Shown here one piece after another: positions 36,579 through 44,838 of a stretch of 64,000 nucleotides of DNA. The notes beneath the pieces were generated by a model. That model saw only the letters and a program-made list of their open reading frames with translations, was not told the origin of the DNA and did no database searches. The translations under genes were made by a program, and so were the position numbers. Source of the DNA: an uncultured Chitinophagaceae bacterium (lineage in GTDB: Bacteria > Bacteroidota > Bacteroidia > Chitinophagales > Chitinophagaceae). Within the stretch, counting starts at the first letter, position 1. Every line of letters begins with the position of its first letter. The DNA lies in the NCBI GenBank assembly GCA_937873715.1, contig CALMYJ010000029.1:94855-158854 (forward strand), in the 5' to 3' direction.

Positions 36579-38390
36579 TCATTTTATTTTTTTCTCCAGC
36601 TCAGCTACTTTTTGTTGTAATTCTTTTATGGCTTCGAGTAATACCGGAATCATGCCATTATAGTTTACACTTAAATCACCATTAGCATTTTCTTTAACCA
36701 ATTGAGGATACACTTTTTGCAGTTCCTGTGCCAGTAAACCAATTTGCTCATCAGGGCTTGTGGGGTCTTTCCACTGATACGTATATCCTTTGATTTGCTG
36801 AATAGCACCCAGTGTATGTGAAAGAGGGGTAATATTTTTTTTCAACCGAACATCACTGTTTTGGGTTAATGCCCCCTGCATCCAGGCATTACCTGTTGTA
36901 GTGTTCACCAAAAAACGCCAGCCGGCTGTGCCTGTATATCCGTAAAAGCCTACTTCATTATCTGTTGACCGCATACCTATGAATGCAGCCATAGCCGTAT
37001 TTGCATTATTATTGAGGTTGATGCCGGCGCTTAGATTATTTCCTGATCTCAGGCGCATACGACCATTAACATCTAAAATAAAATCCGGGTTAAGTACACC
37101 CAGCCCCATATTGCCATTTCGTAACACCGTTAGTGCATTTCTTCTGTTTTCACCGCTGGTGCCGTTTCCAATTTGAAATAAGCGGTCTAATTGATTAGCT
37201 ATAGATGGATTCGGGTTATCAGTGACGTCATTATATGAGCCTATAACAGATCCGCCATATGTTTTCGCAGAGGTAGCATACCCAAAGCTGGAAGAAAACA
37301 ATCCGATTGCATTTGTTCCAAAACCTGTACTTGTTGAAAATTGCCCAATTGCATTTGTTAAAACACCCATACTGGTGGATCCATAACCACTGGCAATGGT
37401 TTCAAAACCAAAACTGGTGGAAGCAAACCCAATGGCTTCTGTTGAAGAACCCATGCTGGTTGAACGATCACCTCGTGCCGTAGTATTATAACCTGTGCTA
37501 AAAGAGGTTATACCAATAGCTTTTGAAGAAATACCAAAAGCAGTAGAAAATACACCGATACTGTCTTTATCCCATTGATTAAATGCACCTCCCGACCTGA
37601 AAGCAGCTTTTCCCGGGTACCACATCATACGAATACCGGTTCCTTCCACGGGCGGAGATGAATGAGGTAATGGAAGATTCAGGCCTCCAATACCTGTGGC
37701 TGTAAATAAAACAGCACTATCTGCCACATGCAATTTTGCCAAAGGCGTTGTGGTGCCAATACCAACATTACCGCTATTGCTGTTTGATATATTGTTGCCG
37801 GTAAGATTCCAGCTATTGCCGCTATTGCCCCCTCCCAATTCAGTCCAGCTTGTGCCATTATGAAACCAGAAAGTATTAGTTGTATTATCAAATAATAACA
37901 AACCTTTTGCAGGTGATGTAATTGCAGTTCGTTCTGCAGACGTCATCCTCGGTACCAACACCCCTTTGCCTGTACTCGTTATATCAAGCAATGCACTTGT
38001 ATGAGGATTGGCATTATTGGTATTTATGGCGATGCCGGCGCCGTTATCTGTCATAAGGCCCGGCGATAACCCGATTGTTCCTGAAAATTTTGGAATCTTA
38101 TTGTTTGAACCGTTAATAATACCACTGTGTGCAATGTTTTTCCATGAACCCCCAGTGAAATATTGAAAGCTATTTGAATTAGTATTATATACCATCAACC
38201 CTTCAACAGGAGGAACCAGATCTCTTTCTGCCTGTGTCATACGGGGAATGAGCAGGCCTTTGTTATTGCTGGAAATATCTAACAGTGCCGATGCATTTGG
38301 CATATTTGTACCAATGCCAATTGATTGTGAAAGTATGAACTTAGTGCATAAGAGCATCATTGCCACAATGAAAAAAAATCGCTTTTGCAT
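36579..38390 (-). CDS. Secreted YadA-head-like protein with C-terminal peptidase S74 (intramolecular chaperone) domain
   Basis: 603 residues. Signal peptide [21 protein letters not shown]. Residues ~20-250 contain two copies of a unit ALLDI(S/T)S...[12 protein letters not shown]...VEGLMVYNT...[10 protein letters not shown], typical of Bacteroidota S74 proteins. Residues ~285-400 form 14-residue YadA-head-like repeats ([33 protein letters not shown] and so on), which make a left-handed trimeric beta-roll. The C-terminal ~105 residues are the S74 domain with [10 protein letters not shown] (the Ser-Lys dyad region), [24 protein letters not shown] and a coiled-coil end ([19 protein letters not shown]). 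S74 domains cleave themselves off after helping trimer assembly. It lies between long direct repeats. Confidence 0.88.
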   Translation of the reverse strand: MQKRFFFIVAMMLLCTKFILSQSIGIGTNMPNASALLDISSNNKGLLIPRMTQAERDLVPPVEGLMVYNTNSNSFQYFTGGSWKNIAHSGIINGSNNKIPKFSGTIGLSPGLMTDNGAGIAINTNNANPHTSALLDITSTGKGVLVPRMTSAERTAITSPAKGLLLFDNTTNTFWFHNGTSWTELGGGNSGNSWNLTGNNISNSNSGNVGIGTTTPLAKLHVADSAVLFTATGIGGLNLPLPHSSPPVEGTGIRMMWYPGKAAFRSGGAFNQWDKDSIGVFSTAFGISSKAIGITSFSTGYNTTARGDRSTSMGSSTEAIGFASTSFGFETIASGYGSTSMGVLTNAIGQFSTSTGFGTNAIGLFSSSFGYATSAKTYGGSVIGSYNDVTDNPNPSIANQLDRLFQIGNGTSGENRRNALTVLRNGNMGLGVLNPDFILDVNGRMRLRSGNNLSAGINLNNNANTAMAAFIGMRSTDNEVGFYGYTGTAGWRFLVNTTTGNAWMQGALTQNSDVRLKKNITPLSHTLGAIQQIKGYTYQWKDPTSPDEQIGLLAQELQKVYPQLVKENANGDLSVNYNGMIPVLLEAIKELQQKVAELEKKIK

Positions 38391-38595
38391 ATAATTGTTG
38401 ATTAATGAAAGTGCTATTTATTGCCCATTAAAAATAAAGTTTAAATCAGCAATTCAAATACCCTAATGAAGGTACAACAGATTAAACTTCTTATCCACAT
38501 GGTACAGTTTTCTGAACTATTTACTGGCCTGCGTTCGTTACAAACGAATACTTTGGCTATAAATATTTTTTTAGTTGCGTAAAGCTGCTCCTGTA

Positions 38596-38719
38596 CGAGT
38601 GAGTAACACAACGATGTTGCCGCATGTACTGCAGTTAAGCTAAAATAAAAAAACGGGAAACATTCAAATGATTGCTTCCCTTTTCATATATATCTTTTTA
38701 CTTTTCACTTCTTATTCCT
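38596..38719. repeat. Direct repeat flanking the S74 gene, arm 2
   Basis: Contains CGAGTGAGTAACACAACGAT, GTACTGCAGTTAAGCTAAAA and AACATTCAAATGATTGCTTC, then CTTTTTACTTTTCACTTCTT. It is the partner of 36017-36139, about 2.6 kb away in the same orientation. Confidence 0.65.
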
Positions 38720-38782
38720 TCGCCCTGGCTCTTGGTTCACGAGCCATTTACTGCTTAATAAAGGCTGAATAGTGATACACTG

Positions 38783-38824
38783 TACAAGTGAGTGACACAA
38801 CGATGTTGCTTCATGCACAACAGT
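38783..38824. repeat. Partial third copy of the AGTGAGTGACACAACGATGTTGC repeat
   Basis: ACAAGTGAGTGACACAACGA followed by TGTTGCTTCATGCACAACAG. Only the first third of the longer repeat is present. The core CAACGATGTTG is a palindrome-like CAAC-GAT-GTTG. Confidence 0.55.
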
Positions 38825-38856
38825 TGGTGCAATAATCAGTTTCTCTTTTCCGGGGC

Positions 38857-38900
38857 AGATTCCTCGTTCCTCGGAATGACAGTGTACCTCAGGATGACAG
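38857..38900. repeat. REP-like palindromic element
   Basis: AGATTCCTCGTTCCTCGGAA then TGACAGTGTACCTCAGGATG; the ATTCC...GGAAT arms can form a hairpin. Sequences of the ATTCCTCG...CGGAATGACA type are widespread as intergenic repeats in several bacterial groups. It lies just beyond the stop codon of the DUF6986 gene and could act as its transcript end. Confidence 0.5.
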
Positions 38901-38925
38901 TATTAGCCATTAAGACAGCTTTCAT

Positions 38926-40359
38926 TTATTGCTTATTCCTCCTCCCTTCCAGTATCCGGTAGAAAGAACGGCTGCGTATCTCCTCCAGTGTTAGTCCTGT
39001 AGCGGTAGCTTCTTCTTCGGTAATGGCACCACAGTTGATTGCCTTTAAAAAGAAGTTGAGCAGGCCCTGCCCGGTAGCAGCGTCATCAAAAATATCACCG
39101 GTAAGGGTGCTGATGGCGGCACGTTCTACAAAAGTTTTGAGGCGAAATACTGCATCGCTGTAGCTGCTTAAAAAGAAATTATAGGTGGCGGCATAGCGCA
39201 TGGGCAGTTGTGCAGGATTAAGATCCCAGCCCTGGTACAGGCCATTGATAAGTGAATGTGTGGTATGATTAAAGCCTATACGCCAGGCATTGTGAACACT
39301 ATCCCGGTTTTCGATGAGTTGTTCGGTAGTAAGGTTATCGCCACGGTGCGGTGCCACAGGCATTACATTGGTGGCTCCATCGCTTAGGAAGATGCCGGTG
39401 TGTGCCAGTGCCACTTTGGTCATGTGGTGTGCAAAGTCGCACACCGAATGTGCCATAGTTTGGTATTTGGCGGTAATGCCGCAACTGGCGGTATAATCGT
39501 ATGTGCCAAAATGTGCATTAACGAGCCTGCCCTCTCCTGCCCTTACAATACGCATGAGGGGGTTGCGGCCTTCTTCATCCATGATGATTTGCGTGGCTTC
39601 CACCATCGTTTCCATCTTGAGTGTGCCTGGGGCCAGGTTAAATTTTTTCTCGATGATTTCAAAAAAACGAACCATTGTAGTTACCTGCTCAGTGATGGTT
39701 ACTTTAGGCAGCATCACCACAAAATTGGGAGGCAGCTTACCGTTAGTGGCTGTAAGCAGTGTTGTTAAAAATATATCCAGTGTACGAACACCTCTTGCCT
39801 TTAAATCTTCGGTAAACGGTTTTACCCGTATGCCGATGAATGGGGAGATGGTGCCTTCTTTCATGCCTTTTGCCAGTTCGTTGGCGGCATTTACGGCAGT
39901 GGCATCTTCTTCATCGTTGGGGCGGTTGCCAAAGCCATCTTCAAAATCAATGCGAAAATCTTCTACGGCTTCTGTTTGTAATTTTTTTACAATTTTATTG
40001 TACACCGAGTAAGCCAGCCATGCCGGTTCCTCTTTGCGTTCGGCCTCACTCATAGCATCTAACTTTTTGGTAAGGGCTGCTATATCCGACTGCAGGGTTG
40101 GAAAATGTTCATGATTTTCCAGCTTCAGTACTTTGGCCAGTGTTACAAAATCAGGGGCATAAGTTTTTAAACTTTTTAAAGCGATGTCGCCCATTTTAAC
40201 TGTGGTATCGCTTTTAAACAGGTTGGCACCACCATATACGGTATGCACCGGCTGACGGTCGGGCTTATCGCCGGGATATGTTTTTTGAAATTTAAGATTG
40301 GCAGTGCCTAATGCGCCGAGTAATGATGCTTTTTCCTGGTCGGTGATAGAGAAGGTCAT
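38926..40359 (-). CDS. DUF6986 family protein (CitE/HpcH-like TIM barrel), last gene of the urate operon
   Basis: 477 residues. Family blocks I recognise from actinobacterial DUF6986 proteins (sometimes labelled phosphoenolpyruvate kinase): YPGDKPDRQPVHTVY, AVEDFRIDFEDGFGNRPNDE, GIRVKPFTEDLKARGVRTLD, MLPKVTITEQVTTMVRF, KMETMVEATQII, LVNAHFGTYDYTASCGI and NGLYQGWDLNPAQLPMRYAA. The (V)DFEDG, MET and GTYDY motifs sit where HpcH/HpaI, CitE and malate synthase-like barrels bind Mg2+ and an oxo-acid. The gene runs 104 bp behind uraH in the urate operon. Since this pathway should yield glyoxylate, a carbon-carbon bond-forming or cleaving reaction on glyoxylate or a ureido acid is plausible. That is inference; no activity is established to my knowledge. 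It is not a canonical malate synthase. Confidence 0.82.
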   Translation of the reverse strand: MTFSITDQEKASLLGALGTANLKFQKTYPGDKPDRQPVHTVYGGANLFKSDTTVKMGDIALKSLKTYAPDFVTLAKVLKLENHEHFPTLQSDIAALTKKLDAMSEAERKEEPAWLAYSVYNKIVKKLQTEAVEDFRIDFEDGFGNRPNDEEDATAVNAANELAKGMKEGTISPFIGIRVKPFTEDLKARGVRTLDIFLTTLLTATNGKLPPNFVVMLPKVTITEQVTTMVRFFEIIEKKFNLAPGTLKMETMVEATQIIMDEEGRNPLMRIVRAGEGRLVNAHFGTYDYTASCGITAKYQTMAHSVCDFAHHMTKVALAHTGIFLSDGATNVMPVAPHRGDNLTTEQLIENRDSVHNAWRIGFNHTTHSLINGLYQGWDLNPAQLPMRYAATYNFFLSSYSDAVFRLKTFVERAAISTLTGDIFDDAATGQGLLNFFLKAINCGAITEEEATATGLTLEEIRSRSFYRILEGRRNKQ

Positions 40360-40462
40360 TATTTTAAATTTAGAATTATGAGTTTTGAATTTTGAGTTTC
40401 AAGTTTTGAATGAACCCAAACCAATGGCATTATGCTTAAAATTTTGGATGCAAAAAAAACGT

Positions 40463-40801
40463 TTAGCTGCCACGGTAAGTGCTGTAGCCAAAAGGATTGA
40501 GCAGCAGCGGTACATGATAATGCTCGGTTGTTTTTATCTCGAAAATAATATCCACCGTAGGATAAAAGGATTCTGTTTGCTGTGCGGCAAAATACGAATG
40601 CACCTCAAAATTCATTTTATAAATCCCCAGTGGCAGCAGGGCATCTGTTTTTAATAAATCCGGGATGCGGCCGTCATCATTGGTAATGCCTTTGGCAATC
40701 TTCTGCCAGCTTTGGCCTTCTTTGGCAAACAGGGTGATGGTAACACCTGCTGCCGGTTTTCCTTTGGTAGTGTCTAAAATATGTGTGGTAACCTGGCTCA
40801 T
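40463..40801 (-). CDS. uraH: 5-hydroxyisourate hydrolase (transthyretin-like)
   Basis: Opens 5-hydroxyisourate to 2-oxo-4-hydroxy-4-carboxy-5-ureidoimidazoline (OHCU). 112 residues, normal length. It carries the family signatures THILDTTKGKPAAGV near the N-terminus (catalytic His7), GRIPDL (Arg), HYHVPLLLNPFGYSTYRGS at the C-terminus with the second His and the diagnostic YRGS end. It overlaps the upstream uraD gene by 4 bp (ATGA type), showing translational coupling. No signal peptide, so it is cytoplasmic. Confidence 0.97.
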   Translation of the reverse strand: MSQVTTHILDTTKGKPAAGVTITLFAKEGQSWQKIAKGITNDDGRIPDLLKTDALLPLGIYKMNFEVHSYFAAQQTESFYPTVDIIFEIKTTEHYHVPLLLNPFGYSTYRGS

Positions 40802-41301
40802 GATAGCAGTTTTTGTAAGCGTAGTAAAGTGATTTTATTTTGCTCTTCCATGGCGTTATTGATTTCTTCGGCCCTGCTATTGGGCAATCTTGCATTTAAA
40901 AGCGCCAGCATTTCATCGGCAGATTTTCCGGTAGCGCATACAATAAAAATGAAACCAAACTTTTTTTCATAATCCTCGTTGCCTTTGGCCAATGCCTGCA
41001 AGGTTTGTTCGGATGCAGCATTTACAGCGCCCTGTTCATTGCCTGCCCACTGTGCAGTGGATGCAAATTTTTTCTTCAGGGATTCAATATCTCCTATTTT
41101 AGGATGATGGGTAAAAGCTTCCAGCCAGTCGGCCTCACTACATGCATACCACTGGTCTTCGGCATCATTCAGTAACTCTACCATATCATCAGCAGGAAAA
41201 AAGGGCAACATTTTTTCCACCCATGTTGTACTACCGCAGCATTTAAAGAGTTCTTCTTTAAGCTGGGCTTTGGGTAATATGTTGAGTTCGTGCAGCGTCA
41301 T
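40798..41301 (-). CDS. uraD: OHCU decarboxylase
   Basis: Decarboxylates OHCU to S-allantoin, keeping the pathway stereospecific. 167 residues. The active-site His is in FTHHPKIGDIESLKKKFAST. Other family blocks are CCGSTTWVEKMLPFFP near the N-terminus, EDQWYACSEADWLEAF, EQGAV...LAKGNEDYEKKFGFIFIVCATGKSADEML and RLPNSRAEEINNA. It overlaps uraH by 4 bp, the normal functional partner, and is 87 bp from allE. Confidence 0.97.
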   Translation of the reverse strand: MTLHELNILPKAQLKEELFKCCGSTTWVEKMLPFFPADDMVELLNDAEDQWYACSEADWLEAFTHHPKIGDIESLKKKFASTAQWAGNEQGAVNAASEQTLQALAKGNEDYEKKFGFIFIVCATGKSADEMLALLNARLPNSRAEEINNAMEEQNKITLLRLQKLLS

Positions 41302-41387
41302 GTTTCATTTTGAATGTTGAATTATAAATTTTGAATGAAGCACTTCCGTTTTATTGTTTTTAATTTAAAATTTATAATTTGAAATAA

Positions 41388-42134
41388 TCACACCGTGGTT
41401 GGAAAGCGGTTTACATTTTTATAATAAATATACACTGCAGGTTCTTTGCCCATTGCGGTAAACCATTGCTGGCAATACGGCGCCATCCAGATGCTGTCGC
41501 CTTTTTTGATAGGATACCACTGGTGGTCGAGCATATATACCCCCTGGCCCTGCAGATATAGTAAGCCATGCTCCATAATATGTGTTTCCACCATGGGTAA
41601 ATGACCGCCACTATCGTAGGTAAAGATATTTACGGCCATATCCCAGGCTAAATTATCGGGCAGCAGTACCTGCAATCGTAAAGCCGGGTCGCCAAGATAG
41701 GCCGGGCCGGGTACTTTGGCGGCATCGCCAAATAAAACACCAGGAGTTTTATAACCGGCAAGGGGCTCATATTTTTTATGGAATGTAAGTATTTGTGTGC
41801 CTTCTTCCAGTGCATCGAATTTGTAAGCCTTTTTTACCGGTACATATACAAACTGGCCCTGTTCCAGCATTTTGCGCTGACCGCTAACCGTTGCACGGCA
41901 TTTACCTTTAACCACATAAAAAAATATTTGTGATTCCTTTGTTGTACCGGTCATTTTCCCTTTAGCCGTAAGCGTTACAAGGGTTTGGCAAAGATTGGCA
42001 CCCATCGCTTCGTTGATGATAACGTTAACGGTACAGTCTGTCCAGCCGGGTACACAACTGTTGATATAGCCATCCGGTGCAATAACAGCATGATTTTGTT
42101 TTACTACGCTACGGGTGAGGGCTGATATTTCCAT
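41388..42134 (-). CDS. allE: (S)-ureidoglycine aminohydrolase, bicupin
   Basis: Converts (S)-ureidoglycine to (S)-ureidoglycolate and ammonia. 248 residues folding as two cupins. The second cupin carries the Mn2+ site: ETHIMEHGLLYLQGQGVYML (Glu, His, His) and MAPYCQQWFTA (Gln). The first cupin has FFYVVKGKCRATVSGQ and QGQFVYVPV. The opening VVKQNHAVIAPDGYINSCVP is also typical of the family. Located between allC (29 bp) and uraD (87 bp), consistent with the pathway order. Known as ylbA/allE in enterics and UGlyAH in plants. Confidence 0.95.
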   Translation of the reverse strand: MEISALTRSVVKQNHAVIAPDGYINSCVPGWTDCTVNVIINEAMGANLCQTLVTLTAKGKMTGTTKESQIFFYVVKGKCRATVSGQRKMLEQGQFVYVPVKKAYKFDALEEGTQILTFHKKYEPLAGYKTPGVLFGDAAKVPGPAYLGDPALRLQVLLPDNLAWDMAVNIFTYDSGGHLPMVETHIMEHGLLYLQGQGVYMLDHQWYPIKKGDSIWMAPYCQQWFTAMGKEPAVYIYYKNVNRFPTTV

Positions 42135-42163
42135 GTATTGAGTTATGAGTTATGAGTTTTGAG

Positions 42164-43435
42164 TTACGAGTTGATTGCAAGTTGCTGTATAAAGTTATCC
42201 GCTACCTGTATGGCGGCTGCAATATCTTTAATTTCTGCGTTTTCGAGCGGATTATGACTGATGCCCTCAAAGCAGCGCACAAACATCATGGTTACCGGTG
42301 CAACAGCCGATATTGGTACAGCATCATGCCCGGCACCGCTTACCAGTTCTACAAGCTTGCAGTTGCAGTGTTGAATGGAAGCAGCCAGTAAACCCGTCAT
42401 CTTTGCGTCGCAGGCTACCGGCTTTGATTGCTGTATCATATTCCAGTGTACCTGCAGGTTTCTTTTTTCAGCAATATGCAGGGCAATACCCCTGATGGCT
42501 TCATTAGCCGTTTCAAGCGCTACCTCATCAGCGCTGCGAAGGTCGAGGCTGCAGGTAACCCTGCCGGGTATTACATTACTTGCTGCATGATGAATATCCA
42601 GCTTACCTGTGGTAGCTACAATTTTTTCTTTATTGTGCAGTGCAAAATCTTCTGTTGCCAGTATAAACTCCGCAGCGGCACAAAGGGCATCTTTACGCAT
42701 ATCCATTGGTACTGTACCGGCATGGCCGGCAACACCTTCAAATACGAGCTCCACCCGGCGCTGACCAGCAATAGCCGTTACAACAGCTACGGGTATATTA
42801 TTTTCGTACAATACCGGCCCCTGCTCAATATGTATTTCAAAATAACCAAGCCAGTTTTGCCGGGCAATGGAATCACCTGCAATTGCAGCCGCATTACAAT
42901 CCATCTGCTGCAATACTTCCAGCAGGGCAATACCTTCTTTATCTTTTTTGGTTAAAAGGTTTTCATCAAAACTACCGGCCAGCACTTTGCTGCCGAGATA
43001 AGTAGTATGAAAGCGGCAGCCCTCTTCATCGCTGAAAGCAACCAATTCAATATGAAAAGGAATTGAAGTACCGGTTTGCTGCAAGTTTTCAACAATATCC
43101 AAACCCATCAGCACACCCAGCGGCCCATCAAACTTGCCTGCATTCACCACTGTATCGATATGCGATGCAATCACTAATGTTTTAGCTTCAGTATTAGTAG
43201 AAACAAGGCGGCCACGTACATTGCCGATATTATCCGTCCATGTTTGCAAACCGGCTTCGGTAAACCACTGCTTTACCAGTTTGCAACCTGCAATAAAAGC
43301 TGCAGTTCCAAAAGTACGGGTAACACAACCCTCCTCCTCGCTGATGGCAGCCAGTGCATCTATTCGTTCTGCAATTTTTTTTGCCCTTGCGGTGTAATCT
43401 ATCGTCACAGCAGCGGCAGTATCAGTAAGCGGCAT
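42164..43435 (-). CDS. allC: Allantoate amidohydrolase (M20 family)
   Basis: Hydrolyses allantoate to (S)-ureidoglycine, CO2 and ammonia. 423 residues when started at the ATG of MPLTDTAAAVT; the longer frame begins with TTG. Metal ligands: SHIDTVVNAGKFDGPLG (His, Asp), FSDEEGCRF (Glu-Glu), EIHIEQGPVL (His), SGAGHDAVP (His). The substrate-fold block GVAGHAGTVPMDMRKDALCA belongs to the allantoate/carbamoylase group. The same subfamily also includes ureidoglycolate amidohydrolases, so a second activity cannot be excluded. Its ATG lies 11 bp before the allB stop, a 14-bp overlap that indicates coupling. Confidence 0.93.
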   Translation of the reverse strand: MPLTDTAAAVTIDYTARAKKIAERIDALAAISEEEGCVTRTFGTAAFIAGCKLVKQWFTEAGLQTWTDNIGNVRGRLVSTNTEAKTLVIASHIDTVVNAGKFDGPLGVLMGLDIVENLQQTGTSIPFHIELVAFSDEEGCRFHTTYLGSKVLAGSFDENLLTKKDKEGIALLEVLQQMDCNAAAIAGDSIARQNWLGYFEIHIEQGPVLYENNIPVAVVTAIAGQRRVELVFEGVAGHAGTVPMDMRKDALCAAAEFILATEDFALHNKEKIVATTGKLDIHHAASNVIPGRVTCSLDLRSADEVALETANEAIRGIALHIAEKRNLQVHWNMIQQSKPVACDAKMTGLLAASIQHCNCKLVELVSGAGHDAVPISAVAPVTMMFVRCFEGISHNPLENAEIKDIAAAIQVADNFIQQLAINS

Positions 43436-44792
43436 AAATAATTTTACCCCTGTTTTTTTCAATTACGCCTGTATCAAAAACTTTTTCTCCGGCAAGCCAG
43501 GTTTGCTCCACCACCCCAAATAACTGCTGGTTAAGATACGGCGTTAGTTTATGTTTATGTAAAATAATATCTGTTGTAACGGTAAAACTTTTTTCGGCAT
43601 CCACCACTATTAAATCTGCATCAAAACCTGCGGCAATTTTTCCCTTAGAGTTAGCTTTGCCGGCCAATTTTGCCGGGTTTTCGCAAAGCCATTTTGCTAT
43701 TTGGTTAAAATTGCAATTGCGTTCACGGGCGGCTGTCCACAATACGGGCAGGGCAAATTGCAGCGAGGCAATACCTCCCCAGGCATTTATAAAATTGCCC
43801 GTTTCTGTTTCTTTTAAAGATGGCGTTGCCGGCGAATGGTCGGTTGCCACAAAATCTATGATACCCTCCTGCAAAGCCTGCCAAAGTTTATCATTATTTT
43901 CTTTTTCCCGGATGGGTGGTGCACATTTAAACTGCGTTTGCTCGTCGGGGATAGCTTCGGCATTAAAGTACAAATAATGCTGACCGGTTTCAACGGTAAG
44001 GGGTAAGCCCTTTTGTTTTGCGGCAGCAATTTGTTCGATACTGTTTGCAGATGATAAATGTACAATATGCACCGGGCAGTTGTATTGTTCGCAAAGGCGT
44101 ATCATCATGGCAATAGCATCATCTTCCCAGCTTTGCGGACGGGTGTTCAGGTAGTTCATATACGAACGTTCCTGTCCAGGCACGGAGCGCTGCAGCCCAT
44201 CTGTAAGTTCGCAATGCACCAAAAGGGGCAATTGATGTTTGGCTAATACCGGCATCACCTGGTGCAAATCCGCTTCAGTGGCATTGGGAAAATCATCTAT
44301 ACCGGAATGGGTTAAAAACGCTTTAAAACCCAATACACCTTTTTTAATCAGCGGTTCAATCTCATTTGCATTACCCGGTACCACCCCACCCCAAAGCCCA
44401 ACATGGGTATGCAGTTTATTTTGTGCTGATTTTACTTTTACATCAAAAGCAAGTGCAGTGGTAGTTACCGGGGCTGAATTGAGCGGCATATCCACCAGCA
44501 GGGTAATACCTCCGGCTATAGCTGCTGCGGTAGCCGTATCAAACCCTTCCCAATCCGTACGGCCAGGCTCGTTGATATGCACATGAGGATCTATAACTCC
44601 TGGCATCAGCAGCTTATTACCTACATCAATTACCGGTATATCACCGGGTACCATATCGCCGTAAATCAGCTCCTGAATTTTTCCATCAGCCACCAAAACC
44701 ACTGCTGGTTCTATGCTTTCGGGCAATACAGTTCTTCTGCTAAAAAACGCTTTCAATGAAAAATTTTTAGAAACGATAAAAATACAAAACAA
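43422..44792 (-). CDS. allB: Allantoinase, non-ATG start
   Basis: Opens allantoin to allantoate. The binuclear metal site reads DPHVHINEPGRTDWEG, GFKAFLTHSG (carbamylated Lys), LLVHCELTDG, PVHIVHLSS and VATDHSPAT, all normal for allantoinase. About 444-456 residues. No ATG precedes the family N-terminus in frame. The candidates are TTG at 44792 (456 aa) and TTG at 44756 (LKAFFSRRTVLPE, 444 aa); the second leaves 82 bp instead of 46 for the divergent promoters with puuD. I give the longer limit. First gene of the operon allB-allC-allE-uraD-uraH-DUF6986. Confidence 0.93.
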   Translation of the reverse strand: MFCIFIVSKNFSLKAFFSRRTVLPESIEPAVVLVADGKIQELIYGDMVPGDIPVIDVGNKLLMPGVIDPHVHINEPGRTDWEGFDTATAAAIAGGITLLVDMPLNSAPVTTTALAFDVKVKSAQNKLHTHVGLWGGVVPGNANEIEPLIKKGVLGFKAFLTHSGIDDFPNATEADLHQVMPVLAKHQLPLLVHCELTDGLQRSVPGQERSYMNYLNTRPQSWEDDAIAMMIRLCEQYNCPVHIVHLSSANSIEQIAAAKQKGLPLTVETGQHYLYFNAEAIPDEQTQFKCAPPIREKENNDKLWQALQEGIIDFVATDHSPATPSLKETETGNFINAWGGIASLQFALPVLWTAARERNCNFNQIAKWLCENPAKLAGKANSKGKIAAGFDADLIVVDAEKSFTVTTDIILHKHKLTPYLNQQLFGVVEQTWLAGEKVFDTGVIEKNRGKIIYAAY

Positions 44793-44838
44793 TATTTTAA
44801 ATTGTGGCTCTTACCAAAACAAAAAATGCAGCGACAGT

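Larger units (their letters stand above)
38391..38925. other. Repeat-rich intergenic region
   Basis: 535 bp between the S74 gene and the DUF6986 gene. It holds repeat arm 2 (38596-38719), a partial third copy (38783-38824) and a palindromic REP-like element (38857-38900). I see no gene. Confidence 0.6.

Noticed and set aside
35858..38900. CRISPR array or insertion sequence in the repeat-rich zone
   Set aside because: Repeats are few, unequal in length and without regular spacers; no transposase frame or terminal inverted repeats bound the S74 gene.
39503..40012. 169-codon plus-strand frame inside the DUF6986 gene
   Set aside because: Antisense shadow; low-complexity Ser/Met-rich translation.
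38926..40359. Malate synthase A as the identity of the gene after uraH
   Set aside because: It shares TIM-barrel metal-site patterns but the ordered blocks match DUF6986 and the malate synthase signature is not seen.
42428..42955. 175-codon plus-strand frame inside allC
   Set aside because: Lies antisense to a well-supported gene with all metal ligands; no recognisable motifs.
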